Source: Henriciella sp.
Lineage (GTDB): Bacteria; Pseudomonadota; Alphaproteobacteria; Caulobacterales; Hyphomonadaceae
Direction: 5' to 3'
DNA: 64,000 nucleotides
Assembly (NCBI RefSeq): GCF_029936995.1
Contig: NZ_JAPYRE010000006.1
Span: 148,332-212,331 of the forward strand
In this document: positions 27,852 to 36,941 of the stretch, one piece after another
Layout: the number at the start of each line of letters is the position of its first letter
How positions within the stretch are numbered: position 1 is the first letter of the stretch
Translations under genes and position numbers: made by a program
Notes under the pieces: model-generated
What the model saw: the letters and a program-made list of their open reading frames with translations, nothing else
What the model was told of the DNA's origin: nothing
The model's database searches: none

Positions 27852-28934
27852 TCAGGATGGGTTCTTGCGCGGCATCAGTCCGGCCTGCATGGCGAGATTG
27901 GTGGCCACCCTGGCCTTAAGCTGCTGGCGGCTCTGGGGCGTATGCGGGCCGAGCGCGCCTTTTGAGTGGTCGGGCAGGTGTGCGACCGGATCGCCGGTCT
28001 CGTGAAAGACGTACTGGTCGAGCATCATCTTCCAGGCTTTCTGCTGATGGGGCGGCATGTCCCGCAGCGCCAGGATGGCATGAAGCAGCGCATCGAAAGG
28101 CGAGGCGAGGTCGCGGGGGCTGTCATTCCACCAGTAATTCACGAGGACATTGAAGTCCTCGAGCGACTGGACGTGGTGCCACCAGAAATACGGAATAAAA
28201 AGCGCATCACCGGGTTCCAGCGTTGCTGTCTGTGCGTGGCGAAGCGCTTCAGCAAAACGCGGATATGTCTCCAGGTCCGGTTCTTCCAGCCGCACGAGGC
28301 TTACTGGTGGACCAGCGAGGGTGAATTCGAATGGCCCGGCATAGAGGTTCGGTGTCTGCTCTGGCGGGAAAAGGGTAAAGCGGCGGCGTCCAGAAACCAC
28401 ACAGGCAATGTTTTCCGAGAGATCAAAATGGGTCTGCACGGTCAGCCGGTTGCCCATCCATATTCGCGGCTCGATGACAGGTGGCAGGACGCCAATCTGA
28501 TTTTCTTCCGCGAAACCCGGAAGGTTTTCGTACATGGGGGCCGACTGGATGTAGACCGATGGTGGATTGGCCTCATCCCGATAGCGGGCGATCGCATTCA
28601 GGGACTCGCTGATCACGGCGGGCTGGCGATCGAAATTCAGACCCGTAAGATCATCATTGTAAAAGTACTTGCCGGCGATTTCCGGTTTGCCGAGTATCGT
28701 TTCGACCGGACGGCGTGCATCAAACCGTTTCACATAGTCCATGATCGCTTCGGGCGACTGCCGGCTCGCGGCAACGGCTGGCCAGTGGGCAATGAAGTTC
28801 TTCATCAGGACAGGCTGGGCGGCCGGAAGGATATCATCACGGAACTGCTCAAGTGTGACGTCGTGCAGCGTTCGGACTTCAGGCATATCCTGAGCGCTTG
28901 TGCTCTTCGGGCTGTTCTCTGTCGTCTTCAGCAT
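27852..28934 (-). CDS. cupin_8/JmjC-like domain protein, putative Fe(II)/2-oxoglutarate oxygenase
   Basis: 360 residues, no signal peptide. The double-stranded beta-helix shows the facial triad: HFD (H169, D171) in LTVQTHFDLSENIACVVSGRRRFTLFPP and a distal His in DALFIPYFWWHHVQSL (H253/H254). PVLMKNFIAHWPA near the N-terminus is typical of the FIH/JmjC-like cupin_8 family, whose characterised members hydroxylate protein side chains. In Caulobacterales such genes often sit near TonB receptors and tryptophan-halogenase-like genes, as here: the TonB receptor ends about 100 bp upstream behind a terminator and the halogenase array starts divergently beyond it. Substrate unknown. Confidence 0.85.
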   Translation of the reverse strand: MLKTTENSPKSTSAQDMPEVRTLHDVTLEQFRDDILPAAQPVLMKNFIAHWPAVAASRQSPEAIMDYVKRFDARRPVETILGKPEIAGKYFYNDDLTGLNFDRQPAVISESLNAIARYRDEANPPSVYIQSAPMYENLPGFAEENQIGVLPPVIEPRIWMGNRLTVQTHFDLSENIACVVSGRRRFTLFPPEQTPNLYAGPFEFTLAGPPVSLVRLEEPDLETYPRFAEALRHAQTATLEPGDALFIPYFWWHHVQSLEDFNVLVNYWWNDSPRDLASPFDALLHAILALRDMPPHQQKAWKMMLDQYVFHETGDPVAHLPDHSKGALGPHTPQSRQQLKARVATNLAMQAGLMPRKNPS

Positions 28935-28973
28935 CGTGTCGGCCTTCCTGGTAGCGTTCGAAGCGGCCTCAGT

Positions 28974-29011
28974 TAAAAACGAACGGGCCCTACCATCAAA
29001 TGGCAGGGCCC
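28974..29011 (-). terminator. rho-independent terminator after the TonB receptor gene
   Basis: On the minus strand, a stem GGGCCCTGCCA / TGGTAGGGCCC (arms 29011-29001 and 28995-28985, one mismatch pair) is followed by GTTCG and TTTTT. It lies 29 bp behind the receptor stop, before the cupin gene. Confidence 0.88.
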
Positions 29012-29039
29012 GGCCGTATAGTCTCGATCAGCATCAACC

Positions 29040-32000
29040 CTAGAAGTTGAAGCGCCCTGTGAGGGTGAAACGGCGGTCATTCTGGAACCAGGACCGTCCG
29101 CCGCGGCGACCGTCCGAGTTTGGAATGAAGGATTCCGTTTCGGTGATCTCATTGAACAGGTTGGCGAACTGGACCCCGATCTTGAAGTTGTCATTCACCG
29201 TATAGAAGATCGACCCGTCGACCTGTCCGCTGGCGTTCTGGAAGATCGGATAGAACGGTGTGATCGTGTCCCTTGCGGTTACGAGGTACTCATCGCGCCA
29301 GTTATAGGCGACACGTGCCGATACCGGGCCTTTTTCATAGATCAGGGCGACATTTGCATTGTGCTCTGAAAGGCCCTCCAGAGGTAGATCGCCGAGATCG
29401 ACCACAGCTTCACTCCCGCCTGCTTCGGCATCGACGGGGCTCACCGTGGAAGAATTGACCCCTTCACTATCGATATAGGTGTAGGCGGCCTGAAGTCCCA
29501 GACCGTCCAGCCCATAGGGCAGGAAGTCATAAAACTGGCTGTAGGCCAGTTCGAAGCCCTTGATCGTGCCTGTTTCATCCGAATTGGTCGGCTGGTTCGT
29601 GACAAACACATCGAATGTCTCACCATTGTTCGTCAGCGTGATCGTGCCCGACCCTGAGACGATAATGTCCTCGATCTCCTTGTAGAAGGCCGTGGCAGTG
29701 AACGAACCTGTGTCGCTGAAGTACCACTCGAAGGCGAGGTCATACTGGTCGGACTTGACCGGCTCAAGGAACGGGTTGCCGCCGGAAGTCTGGAAGCCAT
29801 AGAAGCCGGAGCTGAATCCGTCAGGGACACCTGATCCCGGGTTGGCCGGGTCATCCTGTGTAGCGGCAGATACCGGATAGGTCGCCCGCGTGAGGCCCAC
29901 ATCAGGACGTGAGAAGGCCTTTGAATAGGCAAATCGAATGAACTTGTCGTCCGTAAGGCCCAGCTTGACGTTCAGGCTGGGGAGCCAGTTTTCATAGGTC
30001 TTCTCGCCCACAAATGGAGCTGTCGAGTCATCCAGGAAGGCATAGGCGGCTGCCCGCTCTTCGGGAGACAGCGTACAGAAGAAGGACACGTTCTGTGCGG
30101 GGTCATCCGGGATACAGTCGCTACCCGAGGCATTACCAGATGTGCCCTGTGTGCCATCATCGGGGAGCGTTGAGGAGGAGCCATACTGGATGCCACCGCT
30201 CGAAGCGAGCTGGGTCTCCACATATCTCAGGCCGATATTGCCCTCGACCGTCATGCCGTTGCCGAATGGGTCATCATGACCGAAATTCAGCTTGGCATAG
30301 TAAGAGGTAATCTCTTCAGCCGAGTCTGTGACTTCGCCGGGTAGATAATTCGATCCGTTGATCGTACCGGGACGTTCGCTAAGCCGTCTCCAGCCGCCGC
30401 CGCCGCCGCCGGGCCCGCCAGTTACGCCGCCCTGATTGAGCCATGCAGCCACCACCGCATCGGCAAAATCGGCACTCGTGTCATAGTTCTGGGCCGGGTT
30501 GAGGCCGAAGAAGGGGAGTGACGGTGGCTGGGTGGTGTCACCGCGCTGGTAATTGTTCCAGTTGAATTCATCGTCAACTACACCAGAACTGACGCCTATG
30601 TCATCCATCCAGATCGGGCCGCCATTGCCCCAAACTTCTGACAAGGCACCCCAGTTATAGACCGAGAAGCGCGTCGTCAGATCCCGTTCATTATATCGCC
30701 CGCCAAAGCGAACAGACCGGACCCAGTCGAAGTCATCCTCGAAATCGTAATTCGCATCGATCCTGAACGCATCGGAGGAGCCTTCACTCTGCTCCGAATG
30801 GTCCATTGCGGCCCGCCAGAAGCTGTTGACCGGGTCATTGAAGCCAGTGCCATTTGCGAAATAACGCGGGCATGTCTGGCTGCCGACCGGGTTGGAGCAA
30901 TCGATGTCTGCCCCGCTGGCACCGCCACCAAAACCGGGGGTCATGTTGGGTGGCAGGAACTCGATCTCTGGAATTTCAGGTCTGAGGTCGACGCGAACAT
31001 CCTGGAAAGAACTGCCCCAGATGCCGAAATCGATATTGTCGGTCGTCGAATCGACATGCTGATAATCGAAATTGAAGGACCAGCGATCCGTTGGCGTCCA
31101 CTTGAAGTTCAGGGACGTGTCTTCCGTGACCGTTTCCTGTTCCACGCCGCGGAAGATGTTGTTGGATTGCAAACCGTAAACCGGTACGCGCGCATCACCG
31201 CTTTGCTGGTCGGCCCGCCAGCCCACGGGAGCTGAAATCGTGCCGAACTGCAGCAGGTCGTCGCCGCCGAACCCGAACTCGGTGCCGGGCGCAAAGAAAA
31301 ACGCGCTGTCGCCGACATTGTCCGTGGCAATCTCGGAGGCATGTTCGTTCCAGCTGGTCGTCGCTTCGGAGCGAAGATATTCAAAGGTGGCGAGCATCGT
31401 GTCGTCATTGCTCTCCCACTGGGCTGAACCGCCATAGCCGGTACGCTCACGGTCGTATTCCTGCGTGCGGACAACAGCCCCTTCAGGCACCCAGACGCGG
31501 CGGTCTGCAAGGTCATCGCGCGGCTGGAAACTGGATATCTGCGCCCCGTCAGAACGGGTCTTCAGCTCTGAATAGACGCCGCTGACAAGAAAGCCCACCC
31601 GGCCGATGTCTGTGTCCCATTCGTTGCTGTAGAGCAGGGAACCGGTCGGGGCGCCTTCATCGCGGAAGTCGGAATATTCATATTCCAGCGTACCTGCGAA
31701 TTTCTGGCCGTCTGTATCAAACGGCTTGCGGGTGACAAGATTGACCGTTCCCGCAATGCCGCCCGGTATCAGGTCGGCGGTCTGGTTCTTGTAGACCTGA
31801 ACAGATGCGAGAAGCTCCGGGGAAATGTCCGAGAAAGTCAGCGCGCGGCCATTATTGGCCGTGAACGTGTCGCGACCGTTGAGTTCGGAGCGGACATAGG
31901 TCAGGCCGCGAACGACGACACCAGACCCTTCGATCGAGAAGTGATCCGGGTCATCTGCTGCCGCAAACCGGCTGATTGAGACGCCAGGCACCCTTTGCAG

Positions 32001-32327
32001 GGATTCGGTGACAGACCCGTCCGGCAAAGCGCCTATATCTTCGGCCGTGATGGCATCGACCAGGGTATCTGCCCGGCGCTTGATGTCCTGAGAACTGGCG
32101 ATGGAGCTACGGATGCCCTTGACGGTAACTGTATCGAGACGGGCTTCACCTGCGTCGGGGGATTCCTCGGCCGAGGCATCTTCCTCGATTGTCTCAGGGG
32201 CCTCTTCCTCCTGGGCGACCGCTGGTGTTGCCTGCATGATTGCCATGGCAGACGCCGTGCACAACAAGAAGCCGAACATCCGCTTCCTGGTGATAACAGA
32301 CTCATTTTGTGCGTAGGTCTTGTCCAT
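29040..32327 (-). CDS. TonB-dependent receptor of the xylan locus
   Basis: 1095 residues, with a GGGAGG site before the ATG. The signal peptide is extended (twin Arg/Lys region, then MFGFLLCTASAMAIMQATPAVAQ). A TonB box-like LDTVTVKG at about 65 is followed by the plug (RRADTLVDAITAEDIGALPDGSVTESLQRVPGVSISR) and a large barrel ending NDRRFTLTGRFNF with the terminal Phe. The length and the ADTLVDAITAEDIG plug are characteristic of the large carbohydrate receptors of Caulobacterales, Xanthomonas and Sphingomonas. Probable ligand: xylo-oligosaccharides, inferred from location. An unusual Gly run (GGPGGGGGGW) sits in a predicted extracellular loop. Two operator sites lie upstream, shared with the divergent halogenase genes. 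Confidence 0.93.
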   Translation of the reverse strand: MDKTYAQNESVITRKRMFGFLLCTASAMAIMQATPAVAQEEEAPETIEEDASAEESPDAGEARLDTVTVKGIRSSIASSQDIKRRADTLVDAITAEDIGALPDGSVTESLQRVPGVSISRFAAADDPDHFSIEGSGVVVRGLTYVRSELNGRDTFTANNGRALTFSDISPELLASVQVYKNQTADLIPGGIAGTVNLVTRKPFDTDGQKFAGTLEYEYSDFRDEGAPTGSLLYSNEWDTDIGRVGFLVSGVYSELKTRSDGAQISSFQPRDDLADRRVWVPEGAVVRTQEYDRERTGYGGSAQWESNDDTMLATFEYLRSEATTSWNEHASEIATDNVGDSAFFFAPGTEFGFGGDDLLQFGTISAPVGWRADQQSGDARVPVYGLQSNNIFRGVEQETVTEDTSLNFKWTPTDRWSFNFDYQHVDSTTDNIDFGIWGSSFQDVRVDLRPEIPEIEFLPPNMTPGFGGGASGADIDCSNPVGSQTCPRYFANGTGFNDPVNSFWRAAMDHSEQSEGSSDAFRIDANYDFEDDFDWVRSVRFGGRYNERDLTTRFSVYNWGALSEVWGNGGPIWMDDIGVSSGVVDDEFNWNNYQRGDTTQPPSLPFFGLNPAQNYDTSADFADAVVAAWLNQGGVTGGPGGGGGGWRRLSERPGTINGSNYLPGEVTDSAEEITSYYAKLNFGHDDPFGNGMTVEGNIGLRYVETQLASSGGIQYGSSSTLPDDGTQGTSGNASGSDCIPDDPAQNVSFFCTLSPEERAAAYAFLDDSTAPFVGEKTYENWLPSLNVKLGLTDDKFIRFAYSKAFSRPDVGLTRATYPVSAATQDDPANPGSGVPDGFSSGFYGFQTSGGNPFLEPVKSDQYDLAFEWYFSDTGSFTATAFYKEIEDIIVSGSGTITLTNNGETFDVFVTNQPTNSDETGTIKGFELAYSQFYDFLPYGLDGLGLQAAYTYIDSEGVNSSTVSPVDAEAGGSEAVVDLGDLPLEGLSEHNANVALIYEKGPVSARVAYNWRDEYLVTARDTITPFYPIFQNASGQVDGSIFYTVNDNFKIGVQFANLFNEITETESFIPNSDGRRGGRSWFQNDRRFTLTGRFNF

Positions 32328-32368
32328 TCAGGGCCTCCCATCCCTTGGTTAATTATTGGGAGCGCTTT

Positions 32369-32386
32369 AATGTTAACGCTCTCAGT
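32369..32386. promoter_or_regulatory. LacI/XylR-type operator, TonB receptor side
   Basis: AATGTTAAC-GCTCTCAGT, 42-59 bp before the TonB receptor start. The left half-site is identical to one in the GH3-GH115 operator; the right half is weaker. A GAGCG...CGCTC repeat overlaps it. Confidence 0.65.
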
Positions 32387-32408
32387 TTATGTTTGCACGA
32401 GACCACAT

Positions 32409-32426
32409 AGTGTTTGCGCTATCAAG
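32409..32426. promoter_or_regulatory. LacI/XylR-type operator, halogenase side
   Basis: AGTGTTTGC-GCTATCAAG; the right half CTTGATAGC (reverse strand) is strong. It lies in the same 251-bp divergent region as the site at 32369, 40 bp centre to centre, and 153 bp before the first halogenase start. Confidence 0.65.
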
Positions 32427-32578
32427 AATTAATTTTATGTTTTGTAAAAAGCCTGCGATTTGTGGCCAGAAGGCAACCCTTCCGCCGCGGCTCGACAGGC
32501 GCGGCCATATACCGGAGTAGAATTGGCGGGTGCAACGACATCTGCTCTCTGGTTGAATGGGGCATAGAGGGAGAGAGT

Positions 32579-34087
32579 ATGCAGGTCAGAAGGATCGTTA
32601 TTGCGGGTGGTGGTACGGCTGGCTGGATGACAGCTGCCGGACTTTCCAAGCTTCTCGGCCCGCTTGGCCTGGATATCTGTCTCGTAGAATCCGAACAGAT
32701 CGGCACTGTTGGTGTCGGTGAGGCAACTCTGCCTCACATGCGTTTCTTCAATCGAACTCTGGGGCTGGACGAACGCGAGCTGATGGCTTTCACCAACGCG
32801 ACGTTCAAGCTTGGCATCGAGTTTCGTGACTGGGCGCGGATTGGCGATTCCTATGTTCATCCCTTCGGGGATTATGGCCCCGCAGATCAGGAAATCCCTT
32901 TTCACCATGTCTGGCATCGTCTGCATGCGGAGGGCCGGGCTGGGCGGATTGATGATTTTTCCCTGCCCGTGCGGATGAGTGAGCGTGGGAAGTTCGACTT
33001 TCCCTCTACAGACCCGGACAACCTGCTGTCGACTTTCTCCTATGCCTACCAGCTCGATGCGAGCCTTTATGCGAAGTATCTGCGCCGTTTCTCGGAGGCC
33101 AATGGAGTGCGCCGTATCGAGGGGCGCATCATGTCGGTCGAACGGAATGGCGATAGCGGTGACATAAGGGCGCTGGCACTAGAAAGCGGCGAACGGCTGG
33201 AAGGCGAATTGTTTATCGACTGTACAGGCTTCCGGGCCATGTTGATCGGCAAGGAGATGGGCGCAGAATTCGATGACTGGTCGAATTGGCTGCCATGTGA
33301 CCGGGCAATTGCCGTGGCGTGCGAAATGGCCGGGGAAAGTGTCGCCTACACGCGCGCGACCGCCCGGCCGGCAGGCTGGCAATGGCGTATCCCCCTTCAG
33401 CACAGAACAGGCAATGGGCACGTCTATTCCAGCGACTGCATGAGCGATGACGAAGCCGCGGACATCCTGCTGGGGTCTCTGGAAGCCAAAGCGCTTGGCG
33501 ACCCGAAATTCCTGCGTTTCAAGGCCGGCATGCGCCCGAAGCAATGGGTGGGAAACTGCGTCTCAATCGGGCTTTCAAGCGGTTTCCTTGAGCCACTGGA
33601 GTCGACAAGTATCTATCTCATTCAGGCAGGAATAACCGCACTTGCAGAGCTGATGCCAAGTGGTGGAGTCGATACGCGGGATATCGAGGAATTCAACCGG
33701 GTCATGCAACTCGAATATGACCGGATTCGGGATTTCTTGATCCTGCATTATCATGTCACCGAGCGTGATGATTCAGACTTCTGGAATTATGTCCGCACAA
33801 TGAGCATTCCGGATAGCCTGCGGGAGAAAATCGAGCTCTTTCGGTCACGCGGCGTTGTGCAGGAGTACAAGGACGGGCTGTTCCTGCACCCAAGCTGGGT
33901 TGCGGTGTATCTTGGCCAGCGTGTCATGCCGCAGGGTCGTGACCCGCGGGCGGACGCAATGGATGAGGCGCGCCTTAATGAGATGCTCGACTTGCCTGCG
34001 CAGATCGAGCGTAAACTCGACCCCTGTGCGGCTCATGAAGATGCCGTGAAATCATACTGCAAGCCTCGTATGGCGGCCCCCTCATGA
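32579..34087 (+). CDS. flavin-dependent (tryptophan) halogenase-like protein 1
   Basis: 502 residues from the ATG at 32579, with AGAGGGAGAGA directly before it; the frame is open back to 32414 but that part lacks homology-like sequence. The FAD-binding motif GGGTAGW is at 10-16. [11 protein letters not shown] follows, then the Lys equivalent to the catalytic Lys of PrnA/RebH in TFKLGIEF (K77), the halogenase signature WxWxIP at 267-272 ([11 protein letters not shown]) and PLESTSIYL with the second catalytic acid. All key halogenase features are therefore present. Homologues beside TonB receptors have been shown to brominate indole-type compounds in vitro, but the native substrate is unknown. 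First of four tandem paralogues; overlaps the next by 4 bp. Confidence 0.88.
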   Translation: MQVRRIVIAGGGTAGWMTAAGLSKLLGPLGLDICLVESEQIGTVGVGEATLPHMRFFNRTLGLDERELMAFTNATFKLGIEFRDWARIGDSYVHPFGDYGPADQEIPFHHVWHRLHAEGRAGRIDDFSLPVRMSERGKFDFPSTDPDNLLSTFSYAYQLDASLYAKYLRRFSEANGVRRIEGRIMSVERNGDSGDIRALALESGERLEGELFIDCTGFRAMLIGKEMGAEFDDWSNWLPCDRAIAVACEMAGESVAYTRATARPAGWQWRIPLQHRTGNGHVYSSDCMSDDEAADILLGSLEAKALGDPKFLRFKAGMRPKQWVGNCVSIGLSSGFLEPLESTSIYLIQAGITALAELMPSGGVDTRDIEEFNRVMQLEYDRIRDFLILHYHVTERDDSDFWNYVRTMSIPDSLREKIELFRSRGVVQEYKDGLFLHPSWVAVYLGQRVMPQGRDPRADAMDEARLNEMLDLPAQIERKLDPCAAHEDAVKSYCKPRMAAPS

Positions 34088-35421
34088 GCCGGACTGTCTT
34101 CATCCTTGGTGATACGGTCGAAGCCTGGGCTACTGGCCTGTATGTCAGGCGCGTTCTGGATAAACTGGTGGACAATGTCGTGATCGCGCCATCGGCAGAA
34201 CATCGGACCTCTGAGCCGTCTGCCCTTGTCGCGCCTCCGCAGACAAAACGCTTTTTTTCGTCCCTTGGACTGACAGAGGAGATACTTTTTCGAGAGGCGG
34301 GGGCGAGCTTCCTGTTGGGTGCCGAAATCAGGGCGCAAGAGACCTTTACTCTCGCCTATGGCCAATATGGTGTGCCGGCCAACTCCGTTCCTTTCCATCA
34401 TTTCTGGATGCGTATGATGGATGTGGATGCTGCAGCGCCTTTCGATCATTACTCATTTGGCGCCGAGCTTGCCCGGTCCGGCCGCTTCGTCCATCCGTCA
34501 CCAGATCCGAAACGCATCGAGTCGAGTTTCGATTATGGTTATACCCTTGAAGGTACCGCCTTTGGCGCCTGTCTTCGGGCGCAAGCGCTGTCGGCCGGTG
34601 TGATGCAAGCCTCGGCACAGGACATTGAGGAAGTGTCCCCCTGGCTGGTGCTCGATTGTACGGGGCGGGAAAGCCGAGGAAACTGGGTTTCCTGGCCGGA
34701 CTTGCCGGAGAGTTTCTCTGTTGATGAAGAGGTCTCAGAAGAGCCTTCCGGCAACCTTTCTGTCTATACGGTCCAGCGCCTTGCGGACGGGGTTTCCATC
34801 TGCCTGCACCCCCGCAAGCCGACTGTGACCCGGAGGCTTGGGATTTCAGCGGGCGGAGAATGCAGGACAGGCCGGTCTGAAGCGCCGTGGCGGGGCAATG
34901 CCGTTTCGCTTGGTGGTTCGGCCTGTCAGTTGCCGGGGCTGCATTCACCCCAGTTTCTGCTTCTCCACGCCCAGCTTGACCTGCTTGCCAGCCTGCTGCC
35001 TGCTGAAAATGTGGCAGTTGATGTTGTCGCTGCTGAATACAATCGCAGGGCGACACGGATGATGGACAATGTCGCCGATTTCGACGCTCTCGCCCTGACA
35101 TCGCTGAAAAAAGCAGGGCTGTGGCGCTATTCAGCCCCCTCACTTGCCCGCAAGGCCGAGCAGTTTGTGAGCCGGGGCCGGCCTGTCACTTATGACGATG
35201 AGCTTTATTCCGAACAGGATTGGATCGCAGCTTTTATAGGAGCAGGCTTTCTGCCTGAACGCGTCTCACCGCTGGCGCTTGCCGCGCCTCTCGAGGCGGT
35301 CGAGCGCAATTATGAAGGGCTTCGCAGGGCGATTGTACAGGCCGCTTCACGCCTTCCGGACCAGCAGCAATACCTAGACCACCTCTTGTCGATACAACAG
35401 GGGGCGCCGAATGCTGTCTGA
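34084..35421 (+). CDS. degenerate halogenase-like paralogue 2, probably non-catalytic
   Basis: 445 residues, starting in an ATGA overlap with paralogue 1 and overlapping paralogue 3 by 11 bp. Alignable in order with its neighbours but stripped of their motifs. The N-terminal Gly motif GGGTAGW reads [15 protein letters not shown] is absent, and ATFKLGIEF reads ASFLLGAEI so the catalytic Lys is Leu (residue 77). WxWxIP is missing and PLESTSI reads PGLHSPQ, so the acid is lost too. The frame is intact over its whole length with normal codon use, so it is not a pseudogene by appearance. It probably does not bind FAD in the usual way. A structural partner, substrate carrier or chaperone of the active copies is possible; function unknown. 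Confidence 0.8.
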   Translation: MSRTVFILGDTVEAWATGLYVRRVLDKLVDNVVIAPSAEHRTSEPSALVAPPQTKRFFSSLGLTEEILFREAGASFLLGAEIRAQETFTLAYGQYGVPANSVPFHHFWMRMMDVDAAAPFDHYSFGAELARSGRFVHPSPDPKRIESSFDYGYTLEGTAFGACLRAQALSAGVMQASAQDIEEVSPWLVLDCTGRESRGNWVSWPDLPESFSVDEEVSEEPSGNLSVYTVQRLADGVSICLHPRKPTVTRRLGISAGGECRTGRSEAPWRGNAVSLGGSACQLPGLHSPQFLLLHAQLDLLASLLPAENVAVDVVAAEYNRRATRMMDNVADFDALALTSLKKAGLWRYSAPSLARKAEQFVSRGRPVTYDDELYSEQDWIAAFIGAGFLPERVSPLALAAPLEAVERNYEGLRRAIVQAASRLPDQQQYLDHLLSIQQGAPNAV

Positions 35422-36931
35422 GAACGGGTTGCGCGATATCATTATTGTGGGCGGGGGCACGGCGGGCTGGATGACGGCGGCTGCGCTATCCCGGCTCATG
35501 GCCAATGGCCAGACCCGTATCCGGCTGATCGAATCTGACGATATCGGCACAGTGGGCGTTGGTGAGGCGACAATTCCGCCGATCAATACCTTCAACCGGC
35601 TGCTAGGTATTGACGAAAACGATTTCGTGGCCAGGACACAGGCCACCTTCAAGCTTGGCATCGAATTCGAGGACTGGCTCAGGCCCGGCCATTCCTACCT
35701 GCACCCGTTCGGGGAGTTCGGTCTCGATATCGAAGCGGTGAAATTCTACCAGTTCTGGCTGAAATATTCCCGCGAGCAGGAGATTCCGCCGCTCGGGGAG
35801 TTCTGCCTGTCCGCTGTGGCGGCGAAAGCCGGAAAGTTCCTGACACCGGGCCATGATCCGCATTCTGTGCTCTCGACACTGGCCTATGCATTCCATTTCG
35901 ATGCGACGCTCTATGCGCGCTACTTGCGTGAATATTCCGAAGCGCGCGGTATACAGCGTATCGAAGGCAAGGTCGTCGATGTGGGCTTGCGCGGCGAAGA
36001 CGGCTTTATCGAGCATGTCAAGCTGGGCTCCGGGCAAACTGTTGAGGGCGATTTTTTTATCGACTGCACTGGCTTTCGTGCACTTCTGATCGGACAGGCG
36101 CTGGGTGTTGGCTACGAAGACTGGACGCACTGGCTGCCCTGCGACCGTGCGGTTGCCGTGCCGAGCCACCGCCAGCATGCCCCGCTTCCCTATACCCGTG
36201 CCATAGCGCGCCCGGCCGGATGGCAGTGGCGTATCCCGTTGCAGCATCGCACCGGCAATGGTCATGTCTATTGTGGTGAGTTCATGAGCGATGATGCAGC
36301 GACCGAAGCACTATTATCCAATCTGGATGGTGAGCCTTCCGCATCGCCGCGGCAGCTCCGGTTCACGACCGGACGACGGGAGCGTTTCTGGGAAAAGAAC
36401 TGTATCGCCATCGGCCTGTCGGCAGGCTTTATGGAGCCGCTGGAGTCGACCAGTATTCACCTCATACAGGCAGGTATCTCTAAGCTCATTGCTCTCATGC
36501 CGGACCGTGGTTTCGCGCCGGTCGAGCGCAATGAATATAACCGGCTCACGGCCATGCAGTTCGAGCAGATCCGGGACTTCCTGATCCTGCACTACAAGGC
36601 AACCGAACGCGACGATACCGGGTTCTGGCGCTATGTCCGCAACATGGACATCCCTGACAGTCTTGAACGCAAGATCGAGCTATTCCGCTCGAAGGGGCGT
36701 ATATTCCGGTTCGAGGATGAACTCTTCGGGGAGTCCAACTGGCTTGCAGTCATGCTGGGGCAGGGGATTATGCCGCGAACCTGGGACCCGATGGTTGATA
36801 CGGTCGCCCCTGCCAAAGCGCTCGAAACCATGCGGCATGTGCATCAGGCCATTCATGATGTCGCCCGGCGCATGCCCACCCACCAGGCCTATATCGACCG
36901 GTATTGCGCCGCAGAGAAACTGACAGCCTGA
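35411..36931 (+). CDS. flavin-dependent (tryptophan) halogenase-like protein 3
   Basis: 506 residues; the start lies inside the end of paralogue 2 (11-bp overlap). FAD motif VGGGTAGW near 13-20, [21 protein letters not shown], catalytic Lys in [12 protein letters not shown] (K81), [18 protein letters not shown] with the WxWxIP signature, and [18 protein letters not shown] with the conserved Glu. Closely similar to paralogues 1 and 4 over the full length, including LHPFGEFG and [11 protein letters not shown]. No signal peptide; cytoplasmic flavoprotein needing a flavin reductase, which is not encoded nearby. Substrate unknown. Confidence 0.88.
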   Translation: MLSENGLRDIIIVGGGTAGWMTAAALSRLMANGQTRIRLIESDDIGTVGVGEATIPPINTFNRLLGIDENDFVARTQATFKLGIEFEDWLRPGHSYLHPFGEFGLDIEAVKFYQFWLKYSREQEIPPLGEFCLSAVAAKAGKFLTPGHDPHSVLSTLAYAFHFDATLYARYLREYSEARGIQRIEGKVVDVGLRGEDGFIEHVKLGSGQTVEGDFFIDCTGFRALLIGQALGVGYEDWTHWLPCDRAVAVPSHRQHAPLPYTRAIARPAGWQWRIPLQHRTGNGHVYCGEFMSDDAATEALLSNLDGEPSASPRQLRFTTGRRERFWEKNCIAIGLSAGFMEPLESTSIHLIQAGISKLIALMPDRGFAPVERNEYNRLTAMQFEQIRDFLILHYKATERDDTGFWRYVRNMDIPDSLERKIELFRSKGRIFRFEDELFGESNWLAVMLGQGIMPRTWDPMVDTVAPAKALETMRHVHQAIHDVARRMPTHQAYIDRYCAAEKLTA

Positions 36932-36941
36932 GAAGGATGCC

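Noticed and set aside
28934..28976. Possible operator (CTGGTAGCG-TTCGAAGC) before the cupin gene
   Set aside because: Only one half-site resembles the island consensus; not better than chance.
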